Source: Acinetobacter sp. HY1485 (GTDB lineage Bacteria; Pseudomonadota; Gammaproteobacteria; Pseudomonadales; Moraxellaceae). Taken from it: 64,000 nt of DNA. Where the stretch lies: the NCBI RefSeq assembly GCF_027568475.1, contig NZ_JANKZG010000001.1, positions 1 to 64,000 on the forward strand, in the 5' to 3' direction. Under the pieces are notes generated by a model, which was not told the origin of the DNA, searched no databases, and saw only the letters and a list, made by a program, of their open reading frames with translations. This document shows, piece by piece, positions 17,615-25,697 of the stretch; position 1 is the stretch's first letter, and each line of letters starts with the position of its first letter. The translations under genes and the position numbers were made by a program.

Positions 17615-18544
17615 CTAGGTTTGCTGTAGTTTTTGGACAATTTCATCTAACGACTTAATGCGTTTGACGTCATTCCATACTTCTTTGGCTTGGGGGTATG
17701 CTTTGGTCATCATGCCTAACCATTGCTTGTAACGCCCCACCATATTAAGTTCTTTTTTACAGTTTCCATTTAAAAAACGGATTTGTAAATCTACGAGTTC
17801 TTGCCAAGAAATTAATGCCGTATCAGCATTTTCACGAATACATAATGTGAGGTCGGGTGTAGTGACTGCACCACGTCCAAGCATTAAATCATCACAGCCT
17901 GATTGTTCTTGGCAACGTTTAGCATGCTGATTATTCCAAATTTCCCCATTGGCAATAATATTGATATTGAGTGCATCTCGAATCGGTTTAATTTTTTCCC
18001 AATAGGCAGGTGGCGTATAACCATCTGCTTTCGTACGTGCATGTACAGTCAGCCAATTTGCGCCTGCATCTTCAATGGCATGGGCATTTTCTAACGTATG
18101 ATTTTCATCTAAATAGCCTAAGCGTATTTTAGCTGATACAGGAATATGGCACGGCACAGCATCACGTACAGCTTTTACAATTTCATGAATGGTTTCTGGC
18201 TCATCAAGTAATACAGAACCACCACGGTGTTTATTCACTGTTTTTGCAGGACACCCAAAGTTTAAATCTATAGCAGGTGCGCCAAGCTCTACAGCTCTTA
18301 CAGCATTTTGTGCTAAGCGACTTGGGTTATTTCCTAAAAACTGCACATGAACAGGTGTGCCTGATGCAGTTTTGCCTTCATTTTTAAGTTCGGGGCAGTA
18401 GTTATAATAAACATGATCGGGGAGTAAACTGTCTGTAACGCGAATAAACTCGGTGACACACCAATCAAAACTGCCTGTAGATGTTAAAACATCACGCATA
18501 ACAGGGTCGGTTAAGCCTTCCATTGGTGCAAGTACCAGTTTCAT
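17615..18544 (-). CDS. dusC: tRNA-dihydrouridine(16) synthase DusC
   Basis: A 309-residue FMN-dependent flavoprotein that reduces uridine 16 in the D-loop of tRNA. It opens LVLAPMEGLTDPVMRDVL (FMN-binding barrel start). DLNFGCPAKTVN carries the catalytic Cys, VSAKIRLGY and VHARTKADGY follow, and IANGEIWN and MLGRGAV bind phosphate of FMN. The CVTEFIRVTDSLLP and NGEIWN segments resemble DusC rather than DusA or DusB. It is convergent with the DUF1176 pseudogene with three bases between them, and downstream of ypjD. Confidence 0.92.
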   Translation of the reverse strand: MKLVLAPMEGLTDPVMRDVLTSTGSFDWCVTEFIRVTDSLLPDHVYYNYCPELKNEGKTASGTPVHVQFLGNNPSRLAQNAVRAVELGAPAIDLNFGCPAKTVNKHRGGSVLLDEPETIHEIVKAVRDAVPCHIPVSAKIRLGYLDENHTLENAHAIEDAGANWLTVHARTKADGYTPPAYWEKIKPIRDALNINIIANGEIWNNQHAKRCQEQSGCDDLMLGRGAVTTPDLTLCIRENADTALISWQELVDLQIRFLNGNCKKELNMVGRYKQWLGMMTKAYPQAKEVWNDVKRIKSLDEIVQKLQQT

Positions 18545-18576
18545 TGTTTACTCTAATGGGAAAAACAGCGTTTATA

Positions 18577-19383
18577 CTAGCGTCCTAAAATCATTTCAAG
18601 TACAAATTTACTGCCAATAAAGCCAACGGCTAAAAATAAAAAACCTGCAATAGTAAAACGAATGGCTTTTTGTCCACGCCAACCAAATCTAAAATGTCCA
18701 ATTAATAGCGAACCGTACACAAACCAAGAAATGATACTAAACACGGTTTTATGAGCAAGATGTTGTTGTAAAAAGCTGTCTACGACGCAAAAACCAATAC
18801 CCAGTGCCGCCGTAAGCATAATAAAGCCGGTTAACAGCATGTCAAACAGTAAAGATTCCATAACTTGAAGTGGTGGAAGTAAATTAACCCACAAGCGTTT
18901 TTGTTTATTTTTCAGTTCTTGGTTTTGAAACCACATCATCACGGCTTGAATTGTTGCCATGAGCAATACAGCGTATGCAGAAAGTGATAAGATAATATGA
19001 ACATCTAACCCCAATGAATGTGCGACACTGTATTGGTTAGGTTGGCTAAATGCAAAACCTAAAATGAGTCCTGTTGCTGCAACAGGTGTGCCCAATAAAT
19101 TGAGGGCAGACACAGGGCGATATGTGCTATACAACACGCTTAAACCAAGCATTAAACCAGAGGTAAACGAAACAAGGTTGAAAACGTCATAATTGACGCC
19201 ATTTGCTGTAAGCATATCATTATGTAAAACATAACCATGTAACAGCAAACCAATGGTTAAGATGATGCCAATAAACCAACGGTTCGGTTCTTTTTTAGAC
19301 ACTAAATGTATAAAAGAGTACCAAAAACCTGTGGTATAAGCGATTAAAGCGAGTATCGTGTACACCAGTGGAAGACTAATCAT
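18577..19383 (-). CDS. ypjD: Cytochrome c assembly-type membrane protein YpjD
   Basis: A 268-residue integral membrane protein with about eight helices of the CcmC/CcsA superfamily. The segment SLGLDVHIILSLSAYAVLLMATIQAV and the late LAHKTVFSIISWFVYGSLLIGHFRFGWRG carry the conserved histidines seen in YpjD (CorE). It is divergent from ffh, exactly as ypjD is in E. coli, which supports orthology. Its role is not settled: the superfamily handles haem for cytochrome c, but YpjD has been linked to cation homeostasis. It lacks a typical WWD haem motif. Confidence 0.88.
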   Translation of the reverse strand: MISLPLVYTILALIAYTTGFWYSFIHLVSKKEPNRWFIGIILTIGLLLHGYVLHNDMLTANGVNYDVFNLVSFTSGLMLGLSVLYSTYRPVSALNLLGTPVAATGLILGFAFSQPNQYSVAHSLGLDVHIILSLSAYAVLLMATIQAVMMWFQNQELKNKQKRLWVNLLPPLQVMESLLFDMLLTGFIMLTAALGIGFCVVDSFLQQHLAHKTVFSIISWFVYGSLLIGHFRFGWRGQKAIRFTIAGFLFLAVGFIGSKFVLEMILGR

Positions 19384-19511
19384 GTCAAACCTTTGTTGGA
19401 ATAATGAATATTCATGCTATGCGATATCAAGTATCCTATAGCATTTCATGCATAAATTTTCTATTTTAAGAAAGATTTTTTTGCAACAGACCATTTTAAG
19501 CGGAATTTGCA

Positions 19512-20909
19512 ATGTTTGATACCTTAACAGAACGACTCACGCAGAGTTTAAAAAATGTTACTGGCTCAGGACAACTGACCGAAGACAATATTAAGGACAC
19601 CCTACGCGAAGTGCGTATGGCACTTTTAGAGGCTGATGTTGCCTTACCTGTAACGCGCGAATTTATTGCGAAAGTTAAGGAGCAGGCATTAGGTCAGGAA
19701 GTTTTAACCCAACTTTCGCCGGGTCAGGCATTTGTGAAAATTGTTCACGATGAATTGACCAAAATGATGGGTGAAGAAAACCAAACCCTAGACCTTGCAG
19801 CAAAACCGCCTGTTGTGGTGCTTTTAGCAGGTTTACAAGGGGCGGGTAAAACCACTACAGCAGCTAAACTTGCACGCTTTTTAAATGAGCGTCAAAAGAA
19901 AAAAGTCATGACGGTTTCTGCCGATGTGTACCGTCCTGCTGCAATTAAACAGTTAGAAACAGTATCAGGTGAAGTTGGTGCGGAATTTATTCCATCTGAA
20001 GCAACAGAAAAACCAATTGATATTGTAAACCGTGCCATCGAACAAGCAAAAATTAAATTTGCTGATGTATTGATTGTGGATACGGCAGGTCGTTTACATG
20101 TAGACGACAACATGATGGACGAAATTAAAGCGTTACATCAGGCGGTTAAGCCAACAGAAACCTTGTTTGTGGTTGATGCCATGACAGGTCAAGATGCGGC
20201 AAATACAGCCAAAGCATTTAATGATGCGTTACCACTTACGGGTGTTATTCTTACCAAAACTGATGGTGATGCACGTGGTGGTGCGGCACTTTCCGTACGT
20301 GCCATTACAGGCAAGCCAATTAAATTCTTGGGTATGGGTGAAAAGTTAGATGCTTTAGAACCTTTCCATCCAGAACGTGTGGCACAACGTATCTTAGGCA
20401 TGGGTGATGTTTTATCACTTGTGGAAGAAGTCGAGCGTAAAATCGACAAAGAAAAAGCCGAAAAAATGGCGAAAAAATTGCAAAAAGGCGGCAGCTTCAA
20501 CTTTGAAGATATGTTGATGCAATTTGAGCAAATGAATAAAATGGGCGGAATGATGGGCTTCTTAGATAAGTTGCCTGGCATGAGTAACGCAGGTTTACAG
20601 CAAGCACTTGAACAGGCAAAACCTGAAAAACAAGTGAAAAAAATGGAAGCGATTATTCAGTCGATGACCATTAAAGAACGCCGTAATCCCGAGTTGATGA
20701 ACCCAAGCCGTAAAAAGCGTATTGCCAATGGGTGTGGTATGGATGTTGCTGAGGTAAATAAACTGATCAAACAACATTCTCAAATGGCAAAAATGATGAA
20801 AAAATTTGCTAATCCAGCAGGCATGAGCAAAATGATGCGTTCATTAAGTGGTTTACAAAAGCAATTTGGTGGGGGCAACATGGGACCATTGTTTGGTGAT
20901 AAAAAATAA
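19512..20909 (+). CDS. ffh: Signal recognition particle protein Ffh (SRP54)
   Basis: A 465-residue GTPase that, with 4.5S RNA, brings nascent membrane proteins to FtsY and SecYEG. The N domain begins MFDTLTERLTQSLKNV with ALLEADVALPV. The G domain has the P-loop LQGAGKTTT, DTAGRLH, TKTDGDARGGAALS and the SRP-specific GMGEKLDALEPF. The C-terminal M domain is methionine-rich (MLMQFEQMNKMGGMMGF) and contains SRKKRIANGCGMDVAEVNKLIKQ, the RNA-binding helix. Length and order are standard. A terminator follows. Confidence 0.98.
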   Translation: MFDTLTERLTQSLKNVTGSGQLTEDNIKDTLREVRMALLEADVALPVTREFIAKVKEQALGQEVLTQLSPGQAFVKIVHDELTKMMGEENQTLDLAAKPPVVVLLAGLQGAGKTTTAAKLARFLNERQKKKVMTVSADVYRPAAIKQLETVSGEVGAEFIPSEATEKPIDIVNRAIEQAKIKFADVLIVDTAGRLHVDDNMMDEIKALHQAVKPTETLFVVDAMTGQDAANTAKAFNDALPLTGVILTKTDGDARGGAALSVRAITGKPIKFLGMGEKLDALEPFHPERVAQRILGMGDVLSLVEEVERKIDKEKAEKMAKKLQKGGSFNFEDMLMQFEQMNKMGGMMGFLDKLPGMSNAGLQQALEQAKPEKQVKKMEAIIQSMTIKERRNPELMNPSRKKRIANGCGMDVAEVNKLIKQHSQMAKMMKKFANPAGMSKMMRSLSGLQKQFGGGNMGPLFGDKK

Positions 20910-20911
20910 TT

Positions 20912-20937
20912 AAAAAGGTGCGTAAGCACCTTTTTTT
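20912..20937 (+). terminator. Terminator after ffh
   Basis: AAAAAGGTGC (20912-20921) and GCACCTTTTT (20926-20935) around GTAA, with further T. It overlaps the end of the convergent LysE-type gene. Confidence 0.92.
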
Positions 20938-21517
20938 ACGCCTCAAATAAACCTAGGCGAACTCCTAGCCCAATAAAAATACTGCCACCTAGCCATTTAA
21001 AAGCCCGGTTGGAAGTTTTAACTTTTTTGCAAATTGTATGCGCTAAAAATACGCAACAGACATCGGCTGACGTGAAAGCTAAATTGACGATAAAGCCAAG
21101 TAATAAAAACTGTAGCCAAATTGTACCTTGTGTATCAATGAATTGCGGTAAAAAAGACACATAAAACAAAGCTGTTTTAGGGTTAAGTACTTCAACTAAA
21201 ATGCTTTCTGTAAAAGTTTTTTGAGATGTCGTTTGTGTTGTCGTGTTTGGCGTAAACCACATTTTTAAACCTAACCAAATGAGCCAACACGCACCTAAAA
21301 TTTTAATGGTGCTATATAAAGCAGGAATAAGCTTAAAGACAATGGTTAAACCAAATGCAGCAAGTGCAATATGTACATATCCGCCTAAGTGAATGCGAAA
21401 CGTTGCCATTAAACCTGCTTTTTTACCTTTTGTAAGGGATTGATTTGCGGTGTACAGCATGGCAGGGCCGGGCAAGTAAGCAAAAATAAGTGTTGTTATT
21501 AAAAAAGTAGTGAGCAT
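20936..21517 (-). CDS. LysE/RhtB family amino-acid exporter
   Basis: A 193-residue inner-membrane protein with about six helices. The N-terminal YLPGPAMLYTANQSLTKGKKAGLMA carries the family GPxxL motif, WLIWLGLKMW follows in the third helix, and VEVLNPKTALFYVSFLPQF contains the conserved NPK. It exports amino acids or similar small metabolites such as homoserine or threonine by proton exchange; the substrate cannot be told. It ends inside the ffh terminator. The 270-base gap upstream, up to the tautomerase gene, holds AT-rich DNA with no clear element. Confidence 0.85.
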   Translation of the reverse strand: MLTTFLITTLIFAYLPGPAMLYTANQSLTKGKKAGLMATFRIHLGGYVHIALAAFGLTIVFKLIPALYSTIKILGACWLIWLGLKMWFTPNTTTQTTSQKTFTESILVEVLNPKTALFYVSFLPQFIDTQGTIWLQFLLLGFIVNLAFTSADVCCVFLAHTICKKVKTSNRAFKWLGGSIFIGLGVRLGLFEA

Positions 21518-21791
21518 CAGTCTTCTGCATTCGGCTTTTACAAAAGAATAGAATAAAAAATAAGCACTTTAAGAATAAAATAAAAAGGAAATATGATGAA
21601 CAGTTTTGTATTTAAAGCAAATATTATTATATGTAAACATGAGTCTCTGAGTTTTAAATGACTTGAACATTTTTTAATAGTAAGCGATAAAACTAGACAT
21701 TTACGACAATACAAAATTTGCTTGCGTTAAGCACCTGTATTTACTGAATAATCAATGTATAGTTGTTTTATATATAAAGTTGAAAATCAAT

Positions 21792-22178
21792 ATGTCCCAA
21801 ATTAAAATTTACGCACAACAATACACCATTCAAACGTATCGCCAATTACTTTCTGATGCTATTCATCATGCTTTAGTCAGTGCTTTACAGTATCCTAAAG
21901 ATAAACGTTTTCAGCGTTTTATTGCCTTAGATTCAGAAGATTTTATTTACCCTCAAGACCGTACAGAAAACTATACAATTATTGAGATTTCGATGTTTGA
22001 GGGGCGTTCTACTGATGCGAAAAAGCAATTGATTATGCAGTTATTTAAAAACATTGAAGCAATTGGAATTGCACCGCATAGCGTAGAAATTACGATTTTT
22101 GAAACCCCAAAAGAAAATTGGGGTATTCGAGGACAGCATGCGCCAGATTTAGCGTTAAACTATAAAGTAAATGTATAG
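21792..22178 (+). CDS. Tautomerase family protein (Tautomerase_2)
   Basis: A 128-residue protein of the 4-oxalocrotonate-tautomerase superfamily, of the two-module Tautomerase_2 type: [44 protein letters not shown] and [17 protein letters not shown] are typical. Members normally use an N-terminal proline exposed after Met removal. Here the sequence starts Met-Ser, so the catalytic proline is missing, and the upstream in-frame TTG reading (MKIN) does not supply one. The enzyme may be inactive, use another base, or serve as a binding protein. Its last bases overlap the convergent coaX end by 19. I chose the ATG at 21792 by family match. Confidence 0.82.
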   Translation: MSQIKIYAQQYTIQTYRQLLSDAIHHALVSALQYPKDKRFQRFIALDSEDFIYPQDRTENYTIIEISMFEGRSTDAKKQLIMQLFKNIEAIGIAPHSVEITIFETPKENWGIRGQHAPDLALNYKVNV

Positions 22179-22879
22179 CGTTTTAAACCTTTTAGAAGTA
22201 AGTCAGGTTCTACAATAGGCTGATAATCACGTAAATGTTGTGCAAATAATGGTGCATCTCCACCTGTTAAAATAAGTGGCTGCGGTGTTTGTTGAAGTAT
22301 CTTTTCGATAACACTGACTAACCCAAGTAAAATACCATGATGCACACAATCAAGCGTATTTGTACCGGGGGTGAGTTCTAAAAAAGCAGCATCAGGAATT
22401 TGAATACCTTTGGTATTTTGAATAAGCGCATCTCGTTGTAAGTACAAATTAGGTAAAATATAGCCACCTAAATGTTTTCGGTTTTCAATTAGGTCAATCG
22501 TTAGCGCTGTACCACAGCCCACCACACACGCCGTATTATGTTCTACGGCAAGCATTTGCAACCAACGATCAACTCCAAGTTGTGTTGGGTCTTGATAGCC
22601 ACAGCGCAATCCTGCAAATTCTTGATGAACTTTGGCAAAGGTAATGGGAATACCTAACAAACTGAGTGTATTTTGCATACGTTTATTGTTTGTTGGGTCT
22701 AAAACTGAAGATATACCAATACAATCGAGCTCTTGTGCTTTTAAATGATGTATTAAGCCAAGCAATAAATCTGCAGGAGACTGTAGATGTAGTTCTGCCA
22801 TATGCTCTACAATCTGCTGATCTTGTGTGATCCAATACTTTAGGCGGGTATTACCCACATCTAGCCATAAATTACGCAT
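22160..22879 (-). CDS. coaX: Type III pantothenate kinase CoaX
   Basis: A 239-residue enzyme that phosphorylates pantothenate, the first step of coenzyme A synthesis; the type III form is not inhibited by CoA and needs a monovalent cation. It opens [13 protein letters not shown] (phosphate loop of the ASKHA fold). [19 protein letters not shown] contains the GxDR motif, [11 protein letters not shown] is the second phosphate loop and HLGGYILPN follows. I chose the ATG at 22879 for its family-like N-terminus; it overlaps the end of birA by eight bases, so the two are translationally coupled. Confidence 0.94.
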   Translation of the reverse strand: MRNLWLDVGNTRLKYWITQDQQIVEHMAELHLQSPADLLLGLIHHLKAQELDCIGISSVLDPTNNKRMQNTLSLLGIPITFAKVHQEFAGLRCGYQDPTQLGVDRWLQMLAVEHNTACVVGCGTALTIDLIENRKHLGGYILPNLYLQRDALIQNTKGIQIPDAAFLELTPGTNTLDCVHHGILLGLVSVIEKILQQTPQPLILTGGDAPLFAQHLRDYQPIVEPDLLLKGLKRYTFTL

Positions 22880-23606
22880 GACGTAAACGCCCTTGGTAAT
22901 ACGTTTGAACACCTAATGCTGTTTGTAATAGCACTGCACCGTCATCTTGAATACCCAAAAATGTACCTTGTACGGTGGTTTGGTTGGTTTCAAATAATAC
23001 CTGTTCATTTTTATACATGGCAATATGGTTAAAACGTTGTGCCAAATTTTGACTACCATGTTCAAACCATTGTCCTGCTTGTTGTATGGCTTGATAAACC
23101 TCTGCGATCAACTCTATTTTAGATACATCTAATAAGCCAAGTTGCGAAAGCGAAGTGACTGCTTGATCAAGCTGTTGTAGTTCTGCACGAGGTAATACAT
23201 TAATGCCGACACCAACGACAACTTGATGAGGTGAAATCGGCTCAATTAAGATGCCACCCCATTTGCCTTGTTTGCTATATAAGTCATTTGCCCATTTTAC
23301 ATATAAATCTTTAAAGTGGGCTAAACTTGGCATATGAATAAGGTTGAGCGCTACTTCTAAGCTTAAACGTCCGTCAATTGGGCGTATTGTATTTATGATA
23401 GTGCTGAGGTAAATATTCCCTTGTGGAGATTGCCATGTACGGTCATGTTGACCACGTCCTTTAGTTTGTATTTCACTACAAACTAAAGCAGTTTGCGTTC
23501 CTTGAGAAATAAGTGCTTTTACATCATCATTGGTTGAACCTGTGGTTGGTTTTAAAAGTACAACTTCAGGTACGTCCGGTAGCAGTTGTTGTAATTGTTG
23601 ATCCAT
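22872..23606 (-). CDS. birA: Biotin-[acetyl-CoA-carboxylase] ligase BirA, monofunctional
   Basis: A 244-residue biotin protein ligase that attaches biotin to the carboxyl carrier protein of acetyl-CoA carboxylase. The motifs are [10 protein letters not shown], the biotinyl-AMP loop [27 protein letters not shown] and KWGGILIEP, with a C-terminal SH3-like domain ([12 protein letters not shown]). It lacks the N-terminal helix-turn-helix domain of E. coli BirA (321 residues), so it should not repress biotin genes. The coaX overlap is a common gammaproteobacterial arrangement. It diverges from the TauE-type gene with 23 bases between the starts. Confidence 0.95.
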   Translation of the reverse strand: MDQQLQQLLPDVPEVVLLKPTTGSTNDDVKALISQGTQTALVCSEIQTKGRGQHDRTWQSPQGNIYLSTIINTIRPIDGRLSLEVALNLIHMPSLAHFKDLYVKWANDLYSKQGKWGGILIEPISPHQVVVGVGINVLPRAELQQLDQAVTSLSQLGLLDVSKIELIAEVYQAIQQAGQWFEHGSQNLAQRFNHIAMYKNEQVLFETNQTTVQGTFLGIQDDGAVLLQTALGVQTYYQGRLRHA

Positions 23607-23629
23607 TTTGAATAAGTTAAGGAAATAAC

Positions 23630-24418
23630 GTGGAGTTAATCATATATTTAGGGATTGGTGCAATTGCAGGATTTACAGCAGGTTTATTTGGTGTAGGTGG
23701 TGGATTGATTATTGTACCGATCTTATATGTGGTATTTACCCAACAAGGTTACGATGCCTCAGTGATTATGCAAATGGCATTAGGAACTTCACTTGCTACT
23801 ATTGCAATTACATCAATTGGTTCAATTATGGCACATCATAAAAAAGGTGCAGTACTTTGGCAGGTTGTTCGCAACATTACACCGGGATTATTATTAGGGT
23901 CATTTTTGGGTGCAGGCATTGCACATTTGTTGCCAAGTCAGATTTTACAATTACTTATTGGATTTTTTGCCATTGTTATTGCTTATCGTATGTTTAGTGG
24001 AGCAAATAAACTTGTAGATAAATCTCAGCAGTTGCCTAATAAATTTGCCCAAGCAGGTGCAGGCGTAGGGATTGGGGTTGCATCGGCTATTTTTGGCATA
24101 GGCGGAGGTTCTTTAACAGTTCCCTACTTAAATAAATACGGTGTTGTTATGCAAAAAGCAGTTGCCACTTCGGCAGCATGTGGTTTTCCTATTGCAGTAT
24201 CGGGCGCTATTGGTTTTATGTTTTTTAGTAATATATACATTCCGCATGCGATTGGATACGTCCATATTTATGCATTTTTAGGTATTAGTATCATGAGTTT
24301 TATAACAGCAAAATTTGGTGCTAAAGTTGCGCATACATTATCACCTGCCATGCTAAAAAAATGTTTTAGCGGATTATTATGTGTAATTGGCTATTATTTT
24401 TTATACAAGAGCTATTAA
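23630..24418 (+). CDS. Sulfite exporter TauE/SafE family permease
   Basis: A 262-residue inner-membrane protein with about eight helices in two repeats. Each repeat opens with a glycine-rich segment: AGLFGVGGGLIIVPIL in the first and ASAIFGIGGGSLTVPYL in the second, the hallmark of the TauE/SafE family. Members export sulfite, sulfoacetate or other organic anions; the substrate is unknown here. Translation starts at GTG (23630), chosen because AAGGAA at 23619-23624 is well placed and no ATG gives a better N-terminus. The stop overlaps the convergent LysE-type gene by 18 bases. Confidence 0.87.
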   Translation: MELIIYLGIGAIAGFTAGLFGVGGGLIIVPILYVVFTQQGYDASVIMQMALGTSLATIAITSIGSIMAHHKKGAVLWQVVRNITPGLLLGSFLGAGIAHLLPSQILQLLIGFFAIVIAYRMFSGANKLVDKSQQLPNKFAQAGAGVGIGVASAIFGIGGGSLTVPYLNKYGVVMQKAVATSAACGFPIAVSGAIGFMFFSNIYIPHAIGYVHIYAFLGISIMSFITAKFGAKVAHTLSPAMLKKCFSGLLCVIGYYFLYKSY

Positions 24419-25012
24419 TTCGCGAATAGGTGAAATAACCGAAATGACTAACAGCACTGCCATGGCTTGATTAAACCATTTTATTTTTTTAGGGTTTTTA
24501 GTAAAACGTTGAAATGATTCGCCAATATATGCCCAAATACCCACACTTGGAATACTCACAACACCATAAATAAATCCAATCCAAAGAAACAACCCAATAG
24601 AGCTTTGTGCCGAAGTATATGCCGTTACTGCACCCATAATCATAATCCATGCTTTAGGGTTAACCCACTGAAATAATGCCGCACCTAAAAAACTAAGGGG
24701 TTTGCTTTGGTTTGATTGTGTATTGATGCTGTCTGAATGATAAATTTGATATGCCAAATACAATAGGTAAGCAATTCCTAAGACTTTTATGCCTGTGAAT
24801 AACATTGGAGAAGTACTGAGTAAAGTGCCTAAGCCAAGTCCAACTAAAATCACCATCAGCCCAAAACCAAAGCCAATGCCTAAAATATGTGGAATACTGC
24901 GTTTGAAACCAAAGGTAATGCCTGACGATGCCAACATAATGTTGTTAGGTCCGGGTGTCACGGAGGTCACAAAACAATAAATGATAAAAGAAAATAAAGT
25001 GATAAGGCTCAT
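24401..25012 (-). CDS. LysE family translocator
   Basis: A 203-residue six-helix exporter of the LysE/RhtB superfamily, distinct from the one at 20936-21517. CFVTSVTPGPNNIMLASSGITFG gives the GPNN motif in helix one, LGIAYLLYLAYQIY follows, and FQWVNPKAWIMIMGAVTAY carries the conserved NPK. It resembles the YfiK/cysteine-exporter-like branch. It follows the small hydrolase gene with a four-base overlap, so the two form one unit. The substrate is not readable from sequence. Confidence 0.87.
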   Translation of the reverse strand: MSLITLFSFIIYCFVTSVTPGPNNIMLASSGITFGFKRSIPHILGIGFGFGLMVILVGLGLGTLLSTSPMLFTGIKVLGIAYLLYLAYQIYHSDSINTQSNQSKPLSFLGAALFQWVNPKAWIMIMGAVTAYTSAQSSIGLFLWIGFIYGVVSIPSVGIWAYIGESFQRFTKNPKKIKWFNQAMAVLLVISVISPIRELIALV

Positions 25013-25590
25013 AAAAAACTCTGAACAAAAGGGGCAACAACGCTAGCTTGACTACAGGCAAATTGATGGTCGCCGTTATCAATAACATGAAGTTGTGCGT
25101 TTGGTATCGTACGTTGCAAGTATTGTCCGACACTTATAGGGCTAATCGTGTCTGCACTCCCCCAAAGGAGTAATGTTGGGCATTGAATTTGAGTTATATC
25201 TAAATGGATTTGAGCAGTTGAAAACCAATCGGGTACATAGTTTTGATGATGATAATCCGCTCGCCAATCGGCAACATCAAAAGGCGTAAGGTCTATACCA
25301 CCTGATGTGGCAACTAGAACTAGTTTTTTAACTAAATGTGGCTTTTTGAGTGCTGCCAATACTGCAAAAATACCACCCATCGACTGTGCGATAATCCCAC
25401 ACTCTTGAGTAACCTGATCAAGTACATAATTTGTTAAATCTTGAAAGTTTTGAACATCAGGATGATCTGCACAACCATGAAAACTTGGATAAGCAATAAT
25501 ACGGTGCGGTGCATTTAAATTGAGGTTTTGAATAAGCGGGTGCCAAAATTGGGTATTACCTGATGCACCGGGAAAAAACAAATATTCCAT
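25009..25590 (-). CDS. Alpha/beta hydrolase, small
   Basis: A 193-residue alpha/beta-hydrolase. It has LFFPGASGNTQFWHPL as oxyanion region, IIAQSMGGIFAVLAAL with the nucleophile Ser in QSMGG, LLWGSADTISP with the acid and NGDHQFA with the catalytic His, so the triad is complete. It is shorter than typical members (about 250) because the cap region between strands is minimal. The substrate is unknown. Its last four bases overlap the downstream LysE-type gene, pointing to a shared transcript. It diverges from smc. Confidence 0.82.
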   Translation of the reverse strand: MEYLFFPGASGNTQFWHPLIQNLNLNAPHRIIAYPSFHGCADHPDVQNFQDLTNYVLDQVTQECGIIAQSMGGIFAVLAALKKPHLVKKLVLVATSGGIDLTPFDVADWRADYHHQNYVPDWFSTAQIHLDITQIQCPTLLLWGSADTISPISVGQYLQRTIPNAQLHVIDNGDHQFACSQASVVAPFVQSFL

Positions 25591-25697
25591 TATTTGATCT
25601 AATCATTGGTTTTGTTGGAATTTTATACTAAAAAATAACGACAGTTGTCTACACATCACTTAAAATAGTCGCGCATCTTCTATAGACCTAGGACACT

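Noticed and set aside
21593..21661. Plus-strand ORF of 22 codons with AAGGAA upstream (begins MMNSFVF)
   Set aside because: The ribosome site is fair, but the peptide is short, unrecognised and in a very AT-rich gap. Chance is likely without conservation data.
20936..25012. Two LysE-type exporter genes considered as a duplication
   Set aside because: They share only family motifs and are clearly different subfamilies with different neighbours.
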